Of a DNA stretch of 64,000 bases, positions 35,801-49,300 are shown piece by piece. The DNA is from Manihot esculenta (taxonomy: Eukaryota > Streptophyta > Magnoliopsida > Malpighiales > Euphorbiaceae). The stretch lies in the NCBI RefSeq assembly GCF_001659605.2, contig NC_035163.2, positions 32,328,158 through 32,392,157 on the forward strand, written 5' to 3'. The first letter of the stretch is position 1. Every line of letters begins with the position of its first letter. Under the pieces are notes generated by a model. The model ran no database searches, was not told the origin of the DNA, and was given only the letters and a program-made list of their open reading frames with translations. The translations under genes were made by a program, and so were the position numbers.

Positions 35801-38500
35801 TTTGAATCTTCAAAATTTGCTGCGGCAGGCTGAATGAACAGAGCCAGCACCGGCTGGTTTTGTTCATTAAAAAAATAATTTAAAAAAAAAAAAAAGAAAA
35901 AGAAATAAACGATTGGCACTTATTAGATTAGTGGTATCTATGAAGTCTCACGGCCACATAAGCCGTCAAACTCCCAATGTGATAAATAATTCTGAATCAA
36001 TCTCAAAAGGCCAATTTTTTTTTAACACCAAATCTCTAAAAAGCCCTCTTTGCAAGGAGTGAGGTTGCCTAGTGCCTACCATTGCCCTTTAAAACGACTG
36101 GTTTTGAAATCTTTTATTTTTAGAGAAAATTATCTCAAGTCCTACCATCTTAGCGTAGCACTTTTAACAATGAGACTATTTTTCATCAAGATTTCTTAAA
36201 AAAAGAAAACATAAATTGACGATGAAAATTATTATAATCTCGAGCAAACGAGATTTGACAATGAAATGTAATTAAAAAATAAAGAAATAGATTAAGCGGA
36301 TTCACAATTTTAAATTTTTTAAAATATTATATATTTTTTAACATGCGAAATATAATTCAAAATAAAGATATTCATTTGAATATAGAATAAAAAAATATGG
36401 AGTGAGATTTTTTCTATTTTGACTTCGTCGGATAATATAATGGTAGCATAGAACGGCCAATAAAGAGGAGTGTTACATTCAATAGACTACACCGACCGGA
36501 TTGAAGAGTTAGATTTATCCCAAGTACCAAATCTTTAGATTTTATAAATTACTAGATTTTTTGTTCATTTAGACTTTAAAGACCTTTGAATGTTTATACT
36601 TTTAAACCTTTGAATGTTTATACTTTATAATGGTAAACTCTTTAAAACTCTTTTAATGAAATTTACTTACCTTTAAGAGGAGAAAATGAAAAAAAAGACA
36701 CCGGAGCTCTTCCATCCAATGATATATATAAAATTACATGGTGAGATTTCCACAGAATAAATATTTTTTCAGCTCTCCTAACAAACAATTTATTAATACA
36801 TACAATAAATTTTACATAATTATAAATGGAGAGGGAAAGTTGTGGGCTGGATTGAGGTGGGCCTAGCAAGAGGCTAAAGCCCAGCCACTTGTACTCATTT
36901 GCAGCTGTTAGCATATGGTGTTGGCTCTTAAAACGAGGGAGGGAGAGATGTACAAGTAAAAAACGAGAGAACAAACCGAGAATGCAGAAGTTATAGAAAA
37001 GAGTCAACAACGACCACACAATACTACAATAGACCTTTTGGGTTTTTAGCTTTGCATTTGATCATGTTGGATATTTTTTTTAATTTATTATTTCTGAAAA
37101 CAAGAGGGTGACCCTTATCTCAGTGACAAGTCATATTCATGGTCAATTTGGTACTGGACCTATATAGACTTATGCATGATTATAGGTTCTCACCTAACAA
37201 ATGATTCCAATCTCCTGTCTATTAAGATTTGACTCTCCTCTAAATGTTATTATAAACCAAAACCCATCAACTCAATATTCAATATTTTTAAAAAATAATA
37301 TTGATGATATGGTAATATATAATCTAATAATAATTCCAAGCATATCACACCATTATAGCAGGAGAACTGTAGGTGGACCACCCAACCAAAATTCAAATTA
37401 TTCACTCTCTGTTGAAGAATCTTTGCAGGTTTTGTTAATGGGCATTTTGCTCTCTCTTTCTATAGTTTGGACACATGCAAAATCAAATGAAACATGTACG
37501 GATTGGTATATACATAATTGAGCTAAACTCTCTTCTTTGTTTCCCAATCTAGGGATGCAAAATTTATCATCAACGTCACCTCCTGTGTACAAATATCATA
37601 AGCTTCTCTCTACCAATACTTTTGAAAAGGGAAATAAAGAAAGAGTTCAATTATTCATGTGTCCTAGTATTTCAGTGAATCTTGTCGAAACTCACTTGTT
37701 GTTCTCCTAATTGGCCCTGGCTTTCGATCACATCACCACCCAAGCCGACGCAATTTCTCATTGTCATCAGTCATCACCAGATGTTCCACCTCCCTTATAA
37801 TACACACTTTAATAAAAGTCATGCATTTAAATTCCAAAATAGTAATGAATATTGGACCTACGTTGGCATATTAGTATATAAAAAAGGTGGTATGAGCAAA
37901 AGATTGAGCAGTAGCCCAAAAAAACCACTGCTCATGAGATCTCAGTAGGTTCAGTTGTTTTTTTCAAATTATTATTATGTAACACCCTCCATTTATTAAA
38001 TTAGTTATTAAAGCAATTTAAATTAAATTAGTAATGTACCACGTACTAAATATAGAGCATTTAATACTTTTTTTTTTTTATCTATCATTTGAAGTTTATG
38101 CATGCAAAAGAGATTGGAATATACTAAATTTTAACAAAAATAATGAAGCTACTATAATTTATTTAGAAATAAAACAAAATTTGATGAAGAAATCAAGTGG
38201 GAAGAGCTGCTTAATACCTGAGCTGAGCATATGGTTTGGGTAAGCCAACGTGCAAGCTCATGGGAACCACACGAGCACATGCTGACCAATTCCAACCAAC
38301 GGAGCAAAAGCTGCCACTTGTACAATCGGAAGGCCATTAAAGGCCCTCTTATTGTTCGTACGGACGTGTCCACAATTTTGAAAAAGAACAGGGACCAGAA
38401 CTGATAAAATAACAATATAACATGATTGCAACATACTACACTTTTGGCTTATTAACTGGCCCCTTTTATTTACCTGCCCTGTAAGCTTGTATTACTCTCT
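35801..38500. other. Intergenic region, no gene recognised
   Basis: Mixed AT-rich DNA. Bases 36010-36470 and 36480-36660 show nothing recognisable. Bases 36840-37020 and 38200-38420 are less AT-rich but have no protein similarity that I can identify. An open frame at 36663-37019 (minus) starts at GTG and looks like chance. Confidence 0.35.
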
Positions 38501-38516
38501 TACTGGATCTGGACGG

Positions 38517-38675
38517 TCGCCCGGGCTGCCCGGTCACTCCCCGCCGGGCAGCTGACGTCACCCTCCCTCTCTCAGTCGGTTTATTCTTTCTGGGCCTTTG
38601 TCCCGTCGCTGTCAGCACTCAGCCCACTGCCCTTCTCCTTTCCTATAAACCTTCTGCCTTCCCTCATGACTTCTT
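38517..38675 (+). promoter_or_regulatory. GC-rich promoter-like island with inverted repeat, CRE/TGA-type site and TATA box
   Basis: A perfect 9-bp inverted repeat, gctgcccgg (38525-38533) and ccgggcagc (38544-38552), touches a palindromic TGACGTCA (38553-38560), a bZIP/TGA-factor type site. A TATAAA follows at 38644-38649 and then a CTT-rich leader. The arrangement is that of a plant core promoter for a plus-strand transcript starting near 38675. Confidence 0.5.
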
Positions 38676-38676
38676 C

Positions 38677-38708
<32 letters not shown>

Positions 38709-38710
38709 AG
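38676..38710 (+). repeat. (CTT)n tract in the presumed leader
   Basis: About ten CTT units, directly before the ATG at 38712. CT-rich leaders are common in plant mRNAs. Confidence 0.85.
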
Positions 38711-38711
38711 C

Positions 38712-39162
38712 ATGGAAGGAATAGAAAAGCTTTCAAGGGTGAGAGTTAGGCTTAAGTTTCTTCAAGGTATGCTCATATATCTCCCTTGTGTTAGAAGTCA
38801 AAGACTCGAGCGTGCTGCTTAATTTCTGCTGTTCTTGTTTTGTTTGTATAGGACTGAAGGTCTCTGCATGTTCTTTTGCCTGATTCTCATATTAAATGAA
38901 AAAAAAGGAAACAAAAATCTAATTCTTTTGCTGTTATTGATGATTAATCATGACTGTATATTTTTTTAATATAGATATGTGTTTTTTAACTCTCTTGGCT
39001 TCATCTTATGTATATTGTAATGATTCACATGCAGTCAATTTTCAAATTAAGTTCATGCATAATATGAGCATGAACAACTCCGACGCCGCCGTCTTCAACG
39101 CTTCAACTGGTGGGTTTTTTGCCGGATTCCAGTTTGATGCTAAAAGTCCCTCTTGTTCATGA
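38712..39162 (+). CDS. Possible small spliced protein gene (unknown)
   Basis: Exon 1 would be 38712-38766 (MEGIEKLSRVRVRLKFLQ, ending in CAAG|GTATGC). Splicing to a strong acceptor at about 39034 gives an open frame that ends at TGA 39160-39162 with an Asn/Ser-rich tail (SMNNSDAAVFNASTGGFFAG), about 60 aa. A second good acceptor at about 38852 gives a 28-aa peptide that stops in the next exon. No known family is recognised. Support comes from the upstream promoter-like island and fitting phases, not similarity. A non-coding transcript is equally possible. Confidence 0.3.
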
Positions 39163-42100
39163 TGATTGGGTTCTATCCTACCTGAGCTTTTCCATTACTA
39201 TCTTTTTTTTTTTTTTTTTTATTTTCTTGACCTTGTAAGACCTTTTCTTGACCTTGTAAGACCCACGTCTCCATTAGTCACAGACTCCATATCAGAATAT
39301 TTTGATTTAGAGTTTCAAATTTGTTTTCCACGATTCCGTCCAACTCATCTCTCCTTCCTTGTCTATCCCTCTTGAGCTGTTTGAATAAAGCTAAAAATAT
39401 ATATCTTCTTTTAAAATCACCCAATTATTGATAATTAGAAGCTTCTCAAAATTTTTGAAAGTCATGTAGACTTTGTTGCTGCCTATCTCTATTAGGGCAA
39501 TCAATTTAGATTGTTATTATTTGTGCAGAAATATGCTAGCTGCATCAGTTTCGTTGTTTTATATGTTGTTGGCTGAGAGTAAGAGAATAAATGTTGTCTC
39601 AGATCTTCTCGTGACTGCTGTTTCTTATGTACAAACTTTTGTGTCCACTGTATTATTGGATATTTCCTTTCTTCATCCTTATCCTTGAGGACTTTTTGTA
39701 GTTCATGAAAAGCTGATTTCTCAACAGTGGGAAGAGTTTTTTTCCACACCCCATAAATGTCAAGAGATGAAAAAGGAAGAGAGAGGGTGAGAGAAGAGAG
39801 AGTTTTTTTTTCTTACAAGACAAGTTGGATAATGTAAAATGTAATCCTGTTCATGCAGTTAAAACTTGTTTGTGATATAAGGTAATGAATTGCCTTTTTA
39901 ATGATCGAGACTCCAACTGTAGATGTTTTTTTTTCCCTTTAAACTATCATCAAATTGCATGGCTTCTATTTTTACCACCAAGCTTTTTACTGACAGAGCC
40001 CTTTATGGCTTTGTTAATTCTATCGATCAGAACAATGATTTCATTAAGAACAAATGAGAGCCCAACTACAAGAATTTTAGGTTGGAAATATGGCTTTGTA
40101 AATGATGTTAATGGTAATTTAATTACATGGTGAAAACGATTTAATAAGAGAAGAATGAATTGGGAGGTTAATGACAGATGTGGACAGCATATGGACATGA
40201 AATTATTCATTCCAATTTCCATAATTAATACTTAATCATACTCTGAGATCGTGGAAAATTATGGATAAAATTCAAGATAAGATCGATATATATATATATC
40301 ATATGAAAAGATAGATTATTCCCTTGTGTCCTATACTGGCAAACCTGCATGTCTAGCTTTATCTCTTATTCCTGATCGAACTTCATCAAATGAAAGGCAC
40401 TTGTTCAAAACACATCCATATTATTTGACGATGGAGAAAGGATGTTGTGCAAGTTATCGTTTTAGTAATTTTCATTTACTAGTAAAAAGAAGAAGATCTC
40501 AAATATCAAGGCAAAAGTTTTTGCCCCTAATTATCATATCCTTGAGAAAATCTTTTAGTCGCAAAGTTGTGGGGTTACAGAGAGAAGGGGTGAAATTCTA
40601 ACAGAATATGATGATGTTCGCAAGTTGGCATTGAAAAGCTAAAAGCCTTTTTCATATTTCTTTCTTGCATGTGACAGTATTATATGATATCTCCATTTAA
40701 GATATAAACGTATATATTTCACATAATTTTTATATAAAAATTACATATATTTATATTTTAAATTTATAATGAATTGAATTTTGGTAAGAATTTTCACATA
40801 TAAGTAAAAAATTTATCAAATCTATAATAAATCGGTTTTAAACAAAAATTTCTCCTCACTGTTGATGTGCCAACATTAAGGGCCCTAGTTTTGAAACCCA
40901 TTTACTATCTTTAGGCAACAAACTAACATGGGTCACTCATTAGATTTTGATCTTCTTTTAATTTCCTCTCAAATCATTCCTTTCAAGAAAAAGGCATTCC
41001 ATGCCGGAGAAAAAGAAAAATAATTAAGGGAAATGAGATGAAACATTTTTACAGCAGTGCTAGTGTTTGACATTGACAAGGTGAGAGAGAATTAGATGTA
41101 TAAAAATAGAAAAACGATTTCTTTTTTCACGCAACACATATTTGACATGTTATTTATATCTTTCCACTATATATGAAAATGAGAATTACTATTCCATTCT
41201 GTTTTGGAGAGAAAGTTTTAAAGAAAATGTGCTTTGGAAATGTAAAGGCACATTATATTACTTCTATTTCTTTTCTTTTTTTTTTTTTATTTATTATGTG
41301 CTTAATTTGCATTGGAGATATTACAGTTATTTGATTTTTTGCTTAAAGTTATGTGTCCCTTGATTTCTCCCGTTCTCTTCTTTCCCCCTTAATGTTTTTT
41401 CTTCCAAACAGATCACGTCGTAATGGGCCTGGCGCAGAGTGATCCAAGTTTTTTCTTTTGTTGAAGGACTTCAAATTAGGCCTTGTATTCCACAGGAGAC
41501 AAATTGGGCCAACTAACAATTTTCCAAAGTAAAGCTTTTTAAGTCTAGTCTTACTGGGTTAGGGTTTTGTCAATTTCATGTTTTTTGGTGTGGAAGGGTA
41601 GGCTGAGATTAAAGGCCATGGCACAAGCAGCTTTGGTCCAATGTAACAAATGGAGTATTTTGACTGTTAAGCGAACACATAGAAAATTAATTAATCTTAT
41701 AAGATAAAAGACAGTTGGATTCGTATACGCAATCATAATCTTTAATTATTTGTAATCACTGTTCATTGATAACCTTTAAATTTATGTCCTAAAATATTTT
41801 TAATCGATTTTATATTAAAAAATCAATATTATGAAATTGTATATTGAATTTGATAAATTCATTATTCCCATCAATTTCTATCAATTTCTAATATTTTTTA
41901 TATTAATCACTCACCTAATAAATCCATGTATATAATAAGAATTTATTTATGACATTATATTTTTAGAATTTAAATAATTTAAGAGTTTATTTAATAATTA
42001 AATTAAAACCACCTCCATTAGTTAATTAGCTACAGCCTACAGCCTACAGCCTTTGCTAGACTGCCGTAAATTATTGCTTCCTAGGTTTTTATTGTTGGGC

Positions 42101-43380
42101 TAATTAATTAACTAATTAATATACATTGAAATTTGTTCAAACGCCTATGTTAAAATTAAGTTAATCAAAAAATTATTTTAAAGTGTAAAATACAATTGAA
42201 TAATATTAAATCTAATTGAATAAAATAAAATCTAATTAAGTTAATTTTCTAATTTAAAAGTTTTAAAATTAACTATTGAATTTAATTAATATTAAATCTA
42301 ATTGAATAAAATAAAATCCTTCCATTAAAAAAAAAAAAAAAAAGAAATAAAGGGTAAACGTATTGCAGATTTTAGATATCCCAAAACCTTAAGCTGAAAA
42401 ATCCAATGGGGGCCACTCCAAGCCATCCCCGCTGCTCAGTCAAAGTTGAGCCGACAACATAAAAGAAAAGCAAAACCCAAAATGCATCAATTCATGTAAT
42501 AAAATATTAAAAATTGTATAACAATAATAATAATTTTTATCTCGTCAATAATATACAATACTTTATTTGAAATATTTTTTTAATTATTTTATATTTGAAA
42601 TAAAAAGTTTTATTTTTAAAAAAGAGAAATTCATATATAATTTTTATCTTTTATTTATGGTTTATTTTACAATTAGTTATAATAATCAGTGACTGATATT
42701 TAAAAAGCTGTATTTCACATAAAAATAATTTTATTTAGATTTTCTATATTTTAAAATTATAATTAATCCATAAATTTAGCCTTATATGAAAATTAGTTTA
42801 ACAATCTTGGAAAGAAAGACTTACTTAAAATTAATTAAAATATATATATAATAAATTTATGAACTTAAATTAAAATATTTAACTTAATGATGGTAAAATT
42901 TATTTTTATATGAGTTTAAGGTTTCATTTCTTTAATTACTAAAAAAAAATTAATAATTTATAATTGAATATAAATAGAAAAGCAAAATACACATTTTGTG
43001 CAGATAGGGAAGTATATTTAAGGAAAGGCTATAGGAATAGGATTGAACAAAATGAATAAAAAGAAGGCTTTGGCGTTACTCTTCAAATTAATAAATATTT
43101 TCAGATTCTCTGTCGACAATAATAATAATAATTTCTAAAACCATTTTTTGAATTTTGATCCATGTAGAACTCATTTCTTAGTGTATTGGTTAGGAAGCAT
43201 TCAAAATTAATTAAAACTTCAAAACATTTTTATTATAATAAATAAAATAAGAAAATAAATTTTAAAATATTTAATAATATTTTTTTCTAAAAAAAAAATT
43301 GTTTACTCAACCCACAGGAATTCGCTGGTTGTACGATAAAATCTTGGAATCCATAACAAAATTAGCTATTAAATTCATTT
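39163..43380. other. Intergenic region with simple repeats, no gene recognised
   Basis: It contains a T-run at 39202-39220, a perfect 21-bp tandem pair (39222-39242, 39243-39263), a TA tract at 40290-40298, and a roughly 31-bp direct repeat (aatattaaatctaattgaat and following; 42201 and 42287). An ORF at about 40431-40601 (start MEKGCCASYRF, basic) has no recognisable family. The region around 42480-43340 is strongly AT-rich. Confidence 0.4.
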
Positions 43381-43396
43381 TCTCTCTCTCTCTCTT

Positions 43397-43414
43397 TTAT
43401 TTATATATATATAC
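43397..43414 (+). promoter_or_regulatory. TATA box region of the GA2ox gene
   Basis: A ttatatatatatac stretch about 90 bases upstream of the ATG at 43502, preceded by a short CT tract (43381-43396). Confidence 0.5.
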
Positions 43415-43501
43415 ACAGACCAAGCAGAAGCCAAGCTAACTCTTTTTTCCTGCTTTGTTTCTGTAAAAACTCATCCTCCTCTTTTCCTTCTTGGAGTAGA
43501 A

Positions 43502-45714
43502 ATGGTGGTGGCATCGCCAAATCCAATTATTGCAACTGAAAAAATTATAGAGACCATTGAGCTGCCGGTAATAGACCTGTCAATGGGTGAGAGATCAGAG
43601 GTGTCGAATCTCGTTGTTAGAGCTTGTGAGAAGTACGGTTTCTTCAAGGTGATCAATCATGGAATCTCTAAAGAAATCACTTCCAGAATGGAACAAGAAA
43701 GTATGAGTTTCTTTGCGAAGCCTTTCCCTGAAAAAGAACTTGCTGGGCCTGCTAATCCTTTCGGTTATGGCTGCAAAAACATTGGCTTTAATGGTGATAT
43801 TGGAGACGTTGAATATCTTCTTCTTAACACTCATCCTCTCTCCATATCTCAAAGATCCAAAACCATCTCCGATGACCCCCACAGATTCAGGTACTCACTT
43901 CTTCCTATATATAGATATATATATCAACTTTTACTTCGAAATTCTTCCTATAATAACTTCTCCTGCCATGCTCAACCTTATAATAAACACATATACGAAG
44001 AAGAAGAAGAAGAAAACACACGTGACAAAACGAGAGCCATTTAGACAACCAAAATCACATTATACGAGTCTCCTGGAAGGTGGGATCACCTGTTTTCTTT
44101 TTTTTTTTTTTTTTTTTGGTCGGAGGGATCACCATTTATCACTTGGAAATTGTTGTGTCAACGCCCTTTAATAAGCGCGTGTGAAACAAAATTATTTTCA
44201 CTTACAAGTCAAAATTAACCCAAAGAAACACAAAGTTGAGTCCTATCACCAACTGTATCACATTGGAGAAAGAAAGAAAAGGAAGAGACAGATTGACAAG
44301 TCACAGAGATATATCAGGGGAAGGTCCAATCCAGTCTGGTGCATGTACTGATGATGATCATGTGTGTGATATTTATTATTATTTTATTATTATTGCTATT
44401 ATTCTGATAATCAAAATACGTATGTGTGACAGCTCTGCTGTGAGTGATTATATAGAAGCTGTTAGGGAGGTCGCATGTGAACTACTAGAACTAATGGCAG
44501 AGGGGCTGGGGGCCCCGGATCCATCAGTGTTTAGTAGGCTGATCAGGGACGCTGATAGTGACTCCATCATCAGGCTTAATCACTACCCACCTATGCCTGT
44601 GCCTATTATCGGCTGCAAGGATAAGGACACGTCACCTTCTTACAACACAAATAGGGTTGGGTTTGGAGAGCACTCTGACCCTCAGATCTTGACCCTCTTG
44701 AGATCCAACGATGTGGGTGGCCTGCAGATTTCCTTAAATGATGGTGTCTGGGTCCCAGTCTCACCTGACCCCAATGGTTTCTGTGTTAATGTTGGAGATG
44801 TCTTACAGGTTGGTCCATTTCATCTCTCTCTCTCTCTCTCTCTCTCGTAGTACTGTAGTAGCAGCAGCATTAGTGTGTATATATATATATGTATATCAGG
44901 GAAATAAAAAGGTGAATTAGATTGATGGAAACTGATCCCAACTGGAGGAATCACTGCCACTGCAGAAGCTAAGGATTGGTTTCTTGATGTCAGTGGGAAC
45001 CACAGTGTCAGTTTCTATCCAATCAGAATCAGGAACATGATCAATTGAATGACTAGCTTGTTTCAGAATAAATGGAACTAGAAAAAGTAGGAAGTGCCTT
45101 CACTGGGGCCTCTCTTCCCATTTATAGTTATGTTTACAAGCTGACTTCATGTTTCCAGCACCAATTTCTTTTTACTGTCACCTCTCCAAGATCAATTTTT
45201 GTGGGTCTCTCTGAAAATGAAAATGATGAATGACAGATTAAGCTGATTTTTTTTCCTGTTGTCTTAAAGATCAAGGATATGATAATGATGTAGATAATTA
45301 CAAGTTTTTTTCTCATGTTTCAAAATAAAAATTATTCTTTTCTTGAAAAAGACTTGATAAAGACAGAGATAAGGTCTGTGGTAGGACACCCATTTGGCCA
45401 TCTGCGTGAAACTTTCATTTGCCTTGCTCTATGTTGTAATGATAATAGTGTTGTTTATTTTCCTCTTGTAGGCTATGACAAATGGTAGATTTGTGAGTGT
45501 GAGGCACAGGGCCCTAACCAACTCATACAACTCTAGAATGTCAATAGCATATTTTGCAGCGCCACCTCTGAATGCCAAGATCACAGCTCTACCGCACATG
45601 GTCTCTGCCGTTAGGCCTTCCTTGTACAGGCCATTCACTTGGGATGACTACAAAAAAGCTGCTTATTCTCAACGTCTTGGAGATGCCCGTCTTGATCTTT
45701 TCAGGAAACAATGA
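43502..45714 (+). CDS. GA2OX: Gibberellin 2-beta-dioxygenase (C19-GA2ox type)
   Basis: A 2-oxoglutarate/Fe(II) dioxygenase that 2-beta-hydroxylates and thereby inactivates gibberellins. Three exons, 43502-43890, 44433-44808 and 45472-45714, give 335 aa, the normal length. The N-terminal DIOX_N part begins at about residue 22 ([13 protein letters not shown]). The catalytic core has the iron ligands H210 and D212 (GFGEHSDPQ), H267 ([11 protein letters not shown]) and the 2-oxoglutarate-binding R277-x-S279 ([13 protein letters not shown]). The [23 protein letters not shown] region (read in two parts) is typical of C19-GA2ox rather than of GA3ox or GA20ox. Intron 1 has an unusual T-run (44098-44119); intron 2 begins with a CT microsatellite and a TA run. 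It converges with the invertase gene. Confidence 0.93.
44822..44850. repeat. (CT)n microsatellite at the start of GA2ox intron 2
   Basis: About 13 CT units close to the donor (GT at 44809). A TA-rich run follows at about 44880-44895. Confidence 0.9.
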
Positions 45715-46384
45715 GAAGAGCTTGCTTAATGGCTTGTGTTGTGCGTAGTTTTGAGTCTTGAGAAACATAAACATGTGGAGGGTCTTGTCTTGTTTGTAAC
45801 CCCCAGGGGAGTTTTGGTTTAGATTCTATAGTTGCTGCTTATAGAAGGAAATCAAGTGGTTTAGGTTTCTATGTAGCTTCAAGCCTCACGTTAGACCCGG
45901 TTTAAAATTTAAATCTAACTCTAATCAAATTGATGAAAATTATATTTAAATCAAACTAAAATCACAATTGGTCAGTTTAATTTCAAATCATGATCATATT
46001 AAACTTAAAATTTACCAATCCAAGAACTAAAATTCAACCAAAATCAATGGACGACACTTCCTCCAAGCTAAGAGGAGTTATTTAACTCATCATAAAATTT
46101 ATATATGTCCATGCAATAAGTTAGAGGCTCTCAAAAAGCAGAGCCGCTAATTCAAATCAGTGGTGTACTTCAATGAATGGTTACATACAGCGAAGTTTGC
46201 CCCCAAACCAGAAGTTACCAGGTTGTTCCGTTATCAGTGAAGTCGACCCTGAATATTTTCCAGCATCTAAGTGTGTTCTTATTTGTTTCTCTTGGTTTTT
46301 TTTTTCCCGTGCTTCCTATAGTCAGTAGATAGTTCAGGCAGCATTAGGAGAGTGTAATAAAAAAAAAAAAAAAATAGACATTAT
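45715..46384. other. Convergent 3' flanks of GA2ox and invertase
   Basis: The interval contains both 3' UTRs and an A-run at 46359-46374. Around 45900-46060 the DNA is rich in the low-complexity pattern seen in many plant repeats (aaaatttaaatctaactc). No gene is seen. Confidence 0.4.
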
Positions 46385-49300
46385 TCAGGCTTGCTTCTGG
46401 GATCTTGAAGCAAAGCGTGAACACTTCTTCCGACTGGTTTTGCTAAGTGCGCAGACACAAGTCTCGAGAAGATCATAGTCCTCATCCCAGAACAACAATG
46501 ATGCTTTATCTGGGTTCTCCAAAAGCTTCTTCGACGCCAGGAAACCCGCGATTGTCCATGTCTGAAAAAGGCGCGATTGTTTGCCGATAAACCTTCCACT
46601 GCGTGTGTCGTAGTATTCAGGCCACTGATCCAAGGACAATCTCTTCTCAGCCAAAGAAACTGCCCTCTGTGCTAATTCAGGTCTCCCCATTTTTATACAT
46701 GCCAACGTGAACTGGAATAATAAGTAGGAAATATCTTAGCATTTCACAGGTCTATAATTCAGATCGTCAAGATAATGTTCAGTGAAGTATCAATTTGTAA
46801 AGTAATACCTGCCACAGAAGGGTTGGCCACGATCCTCCATTGTGATAAGACCATGGACTGCAATAATACAAGGAGGATTAGTATATCAGAAAAACTACAT
46901 TCCCCAAGATCTGCTGTGATGATTAGCCGACATATTTAGGGGAATATGAGAAAGATCTTATAAAGCTCGTAGAAAACAAAAAAGCCTCACGTATTCTTTG
47001 GGTCACTGCCAGTAATTATACGCCATTCTTCATGTTCCAAAGCAGGGTAACAAATCTTAAGAGGCATATGAGCCACAAGATCATCCCATTTGGACTCAAT
47101 CAAATTCAGGATACCCTCATTCTGTTTTACAGTTCCCAAGGAGGAAATAATAGCCCAAAGATTCCCAAGAGTGAAAAACCTAAAATCCATATGAGCAGGT
47201 TGTAGATTGCCAATAAGGTAGCCACCTTCTTCAGGAATCCAATCCACTAGCCATGAAGGAATTTGATCTGGATATATATTGAACTTGTTCACTGCATCTG
47301 TTGAGTATTCCTCTGTCTTATAACGATAGATCTCGTTGATCTTCTTCATGTCCACCCAATAATACTCTCTGATATGAAATGACAGTGCACTGAGTCGGCT
47401 ATTAACAGCAGCCACCAAATTCTTGGTTCCATCATTGACAATCAGCATCTCACGGGCACAACGCAGTGCCGCATAAAATAAGGCCTAAAAGATCAAATTA
47501 ATTAGGCAAATGAAAAACCAATGAGAAAGAGGACCGTGTCAAAATGAAAAGGTGAGGTTTAGTGTTAAGGGGGGAAAAAAGGTTAAACTTGCAACTAAGT
47601 GAGAAATAACACCAATGCGCGTGCATACACACCAAAATAAAATATGCATATTATATATATATATATATATATTTGAAGAAAAGAAGAGGCAGATAGCAAA
47701 GATCACAGCATCAACAAAGGAAAATAGCTTCAGAAACTCAGCATCCTTTTCTTCCCATAATTCTGGAGTACTATGCAGCATAAGATTTATAGCATATAAA
47801 ATCAACGACTCGAAAAACAGTCCATGGATTATTGAGCATGCAATGATTAAATTAACTAACAAGTTCATAGCAATTAAAACAGCATCTCCACCTAAAGTAT
47901 GACTTCATCCTGGGCATATCAATGCTGCTTGCAGACAACTGGTATTTTAATACACACACATAAATATGAACACTATATCAGTTACTGCAAATTCTTTGAA
48001 ACCTCCAAAGTGGCATGTAAACGGATATCAATTTGTTACTATCCTTTGAATTGACTTCTATGTCTATCCGACTTACTTGGATTTCAAGAGGATGTCCATG
48101 AATACCCATCCTCCTATCAATCATGCAGGAACCATCAGTGACTAACAGAGTGGGGAACATGTCAAATCCATCAGATAGACAGAGATTAAGTATGAGCCTT
48201 ATGCCTGTCTGGACATCAATTCTCTCTTGCAATGCATAGTCACCTGTGATCCTTCCATAAGCTCGCAACAAAATTATCCACCACAACCCTGTCAATGGAA
48301 ATATGTTTTGAGATTTCAATAGTGCCACATAAATGGATAAGAAACTAGAGTTACTTGTGAGAGATGCAGAAATGAAGCATCAATACTACAAATTAGAAGC
48401 AGTATGAGCATAAAGGACTGCTTAGCATACCGGAATCAACAGGGGCTACACGCCCAATTGCTGATTCGCCAAAGTCTGGATCCAGAACTTCTTCAAATGC
48501 CCCGTCACTTCCATCAAGGGGTGCAGTTCTAACTTTAAAACTTGCTGGCATCAGCCCTTGTCCTGGACTGTAACAGTCCACTGTCTTCTCCCAACTCTAA
48601 CAAACAAAAAAGACGAATGTTTATTCCAGTGAGAAATAAAGGACGCCAGTTTTACCCCACCCCCCACCATGCACATGAAACAATTAATAGGTTAATTATA
48701 AAAAATCCATTTAAGATGCATAACCAATATGCTACCCTGCCACAAGTTGCAACATCATATAACCTACTTCAACAAGCTAATTTACTACTTGCAGAGATCA
48801 AAAGATTTTCACTAGTACAATTTGCAGTACAAACCATGCACATTAAAGACTAAGCAACAGGCAAATGCAACAATAGAGCTAGATAGGGATTAAGGCTTAC
48901 TTGAGTTAAAGAGTGCAATAGTGTAGGGTACCGATGGGGGGTAAGCAAGAATGCAGAGAAAGAAACATTATGGTCACAAAAATTCTCCCGCTACTTATGT
49001 TTCTACATAAGGTATGCCATTAAAGTGAATACTATAAAAACTGGAGCCACTCAATATCAGAAATATTTGCTGATCTGGAACTAGTGGTCTCATCAAGAAA
49101 ATAGTTAAATTTAAAACTCTATCTTGAACAACAGAATTTCATGTCAGATGCAAAATTGAAGTGCCACCTATTATATGAAGAAAGTAATTCAACTGTGAGA
49201 ACCAACAAACAAAAATTCATTCATATCCTATGCTAGAATGGCACATCAACAACTAGGAAATTATTATGATTCAATCATAAATTACCTGTAACTGCAATGT

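Noticed and set aside
36663..37019. 118-codon minus-strand frame
   Set aside because: It begins at a GTG, lacks a family match and lies in non-coding DNA with no promoter or splice context.
40431..40601. 56-codon frame starting MEKGCCASYRF
   Set aside because: Basic and Ser-rich but without a signal peptide, a family match or a promoter. It is too short to trust without conservation.
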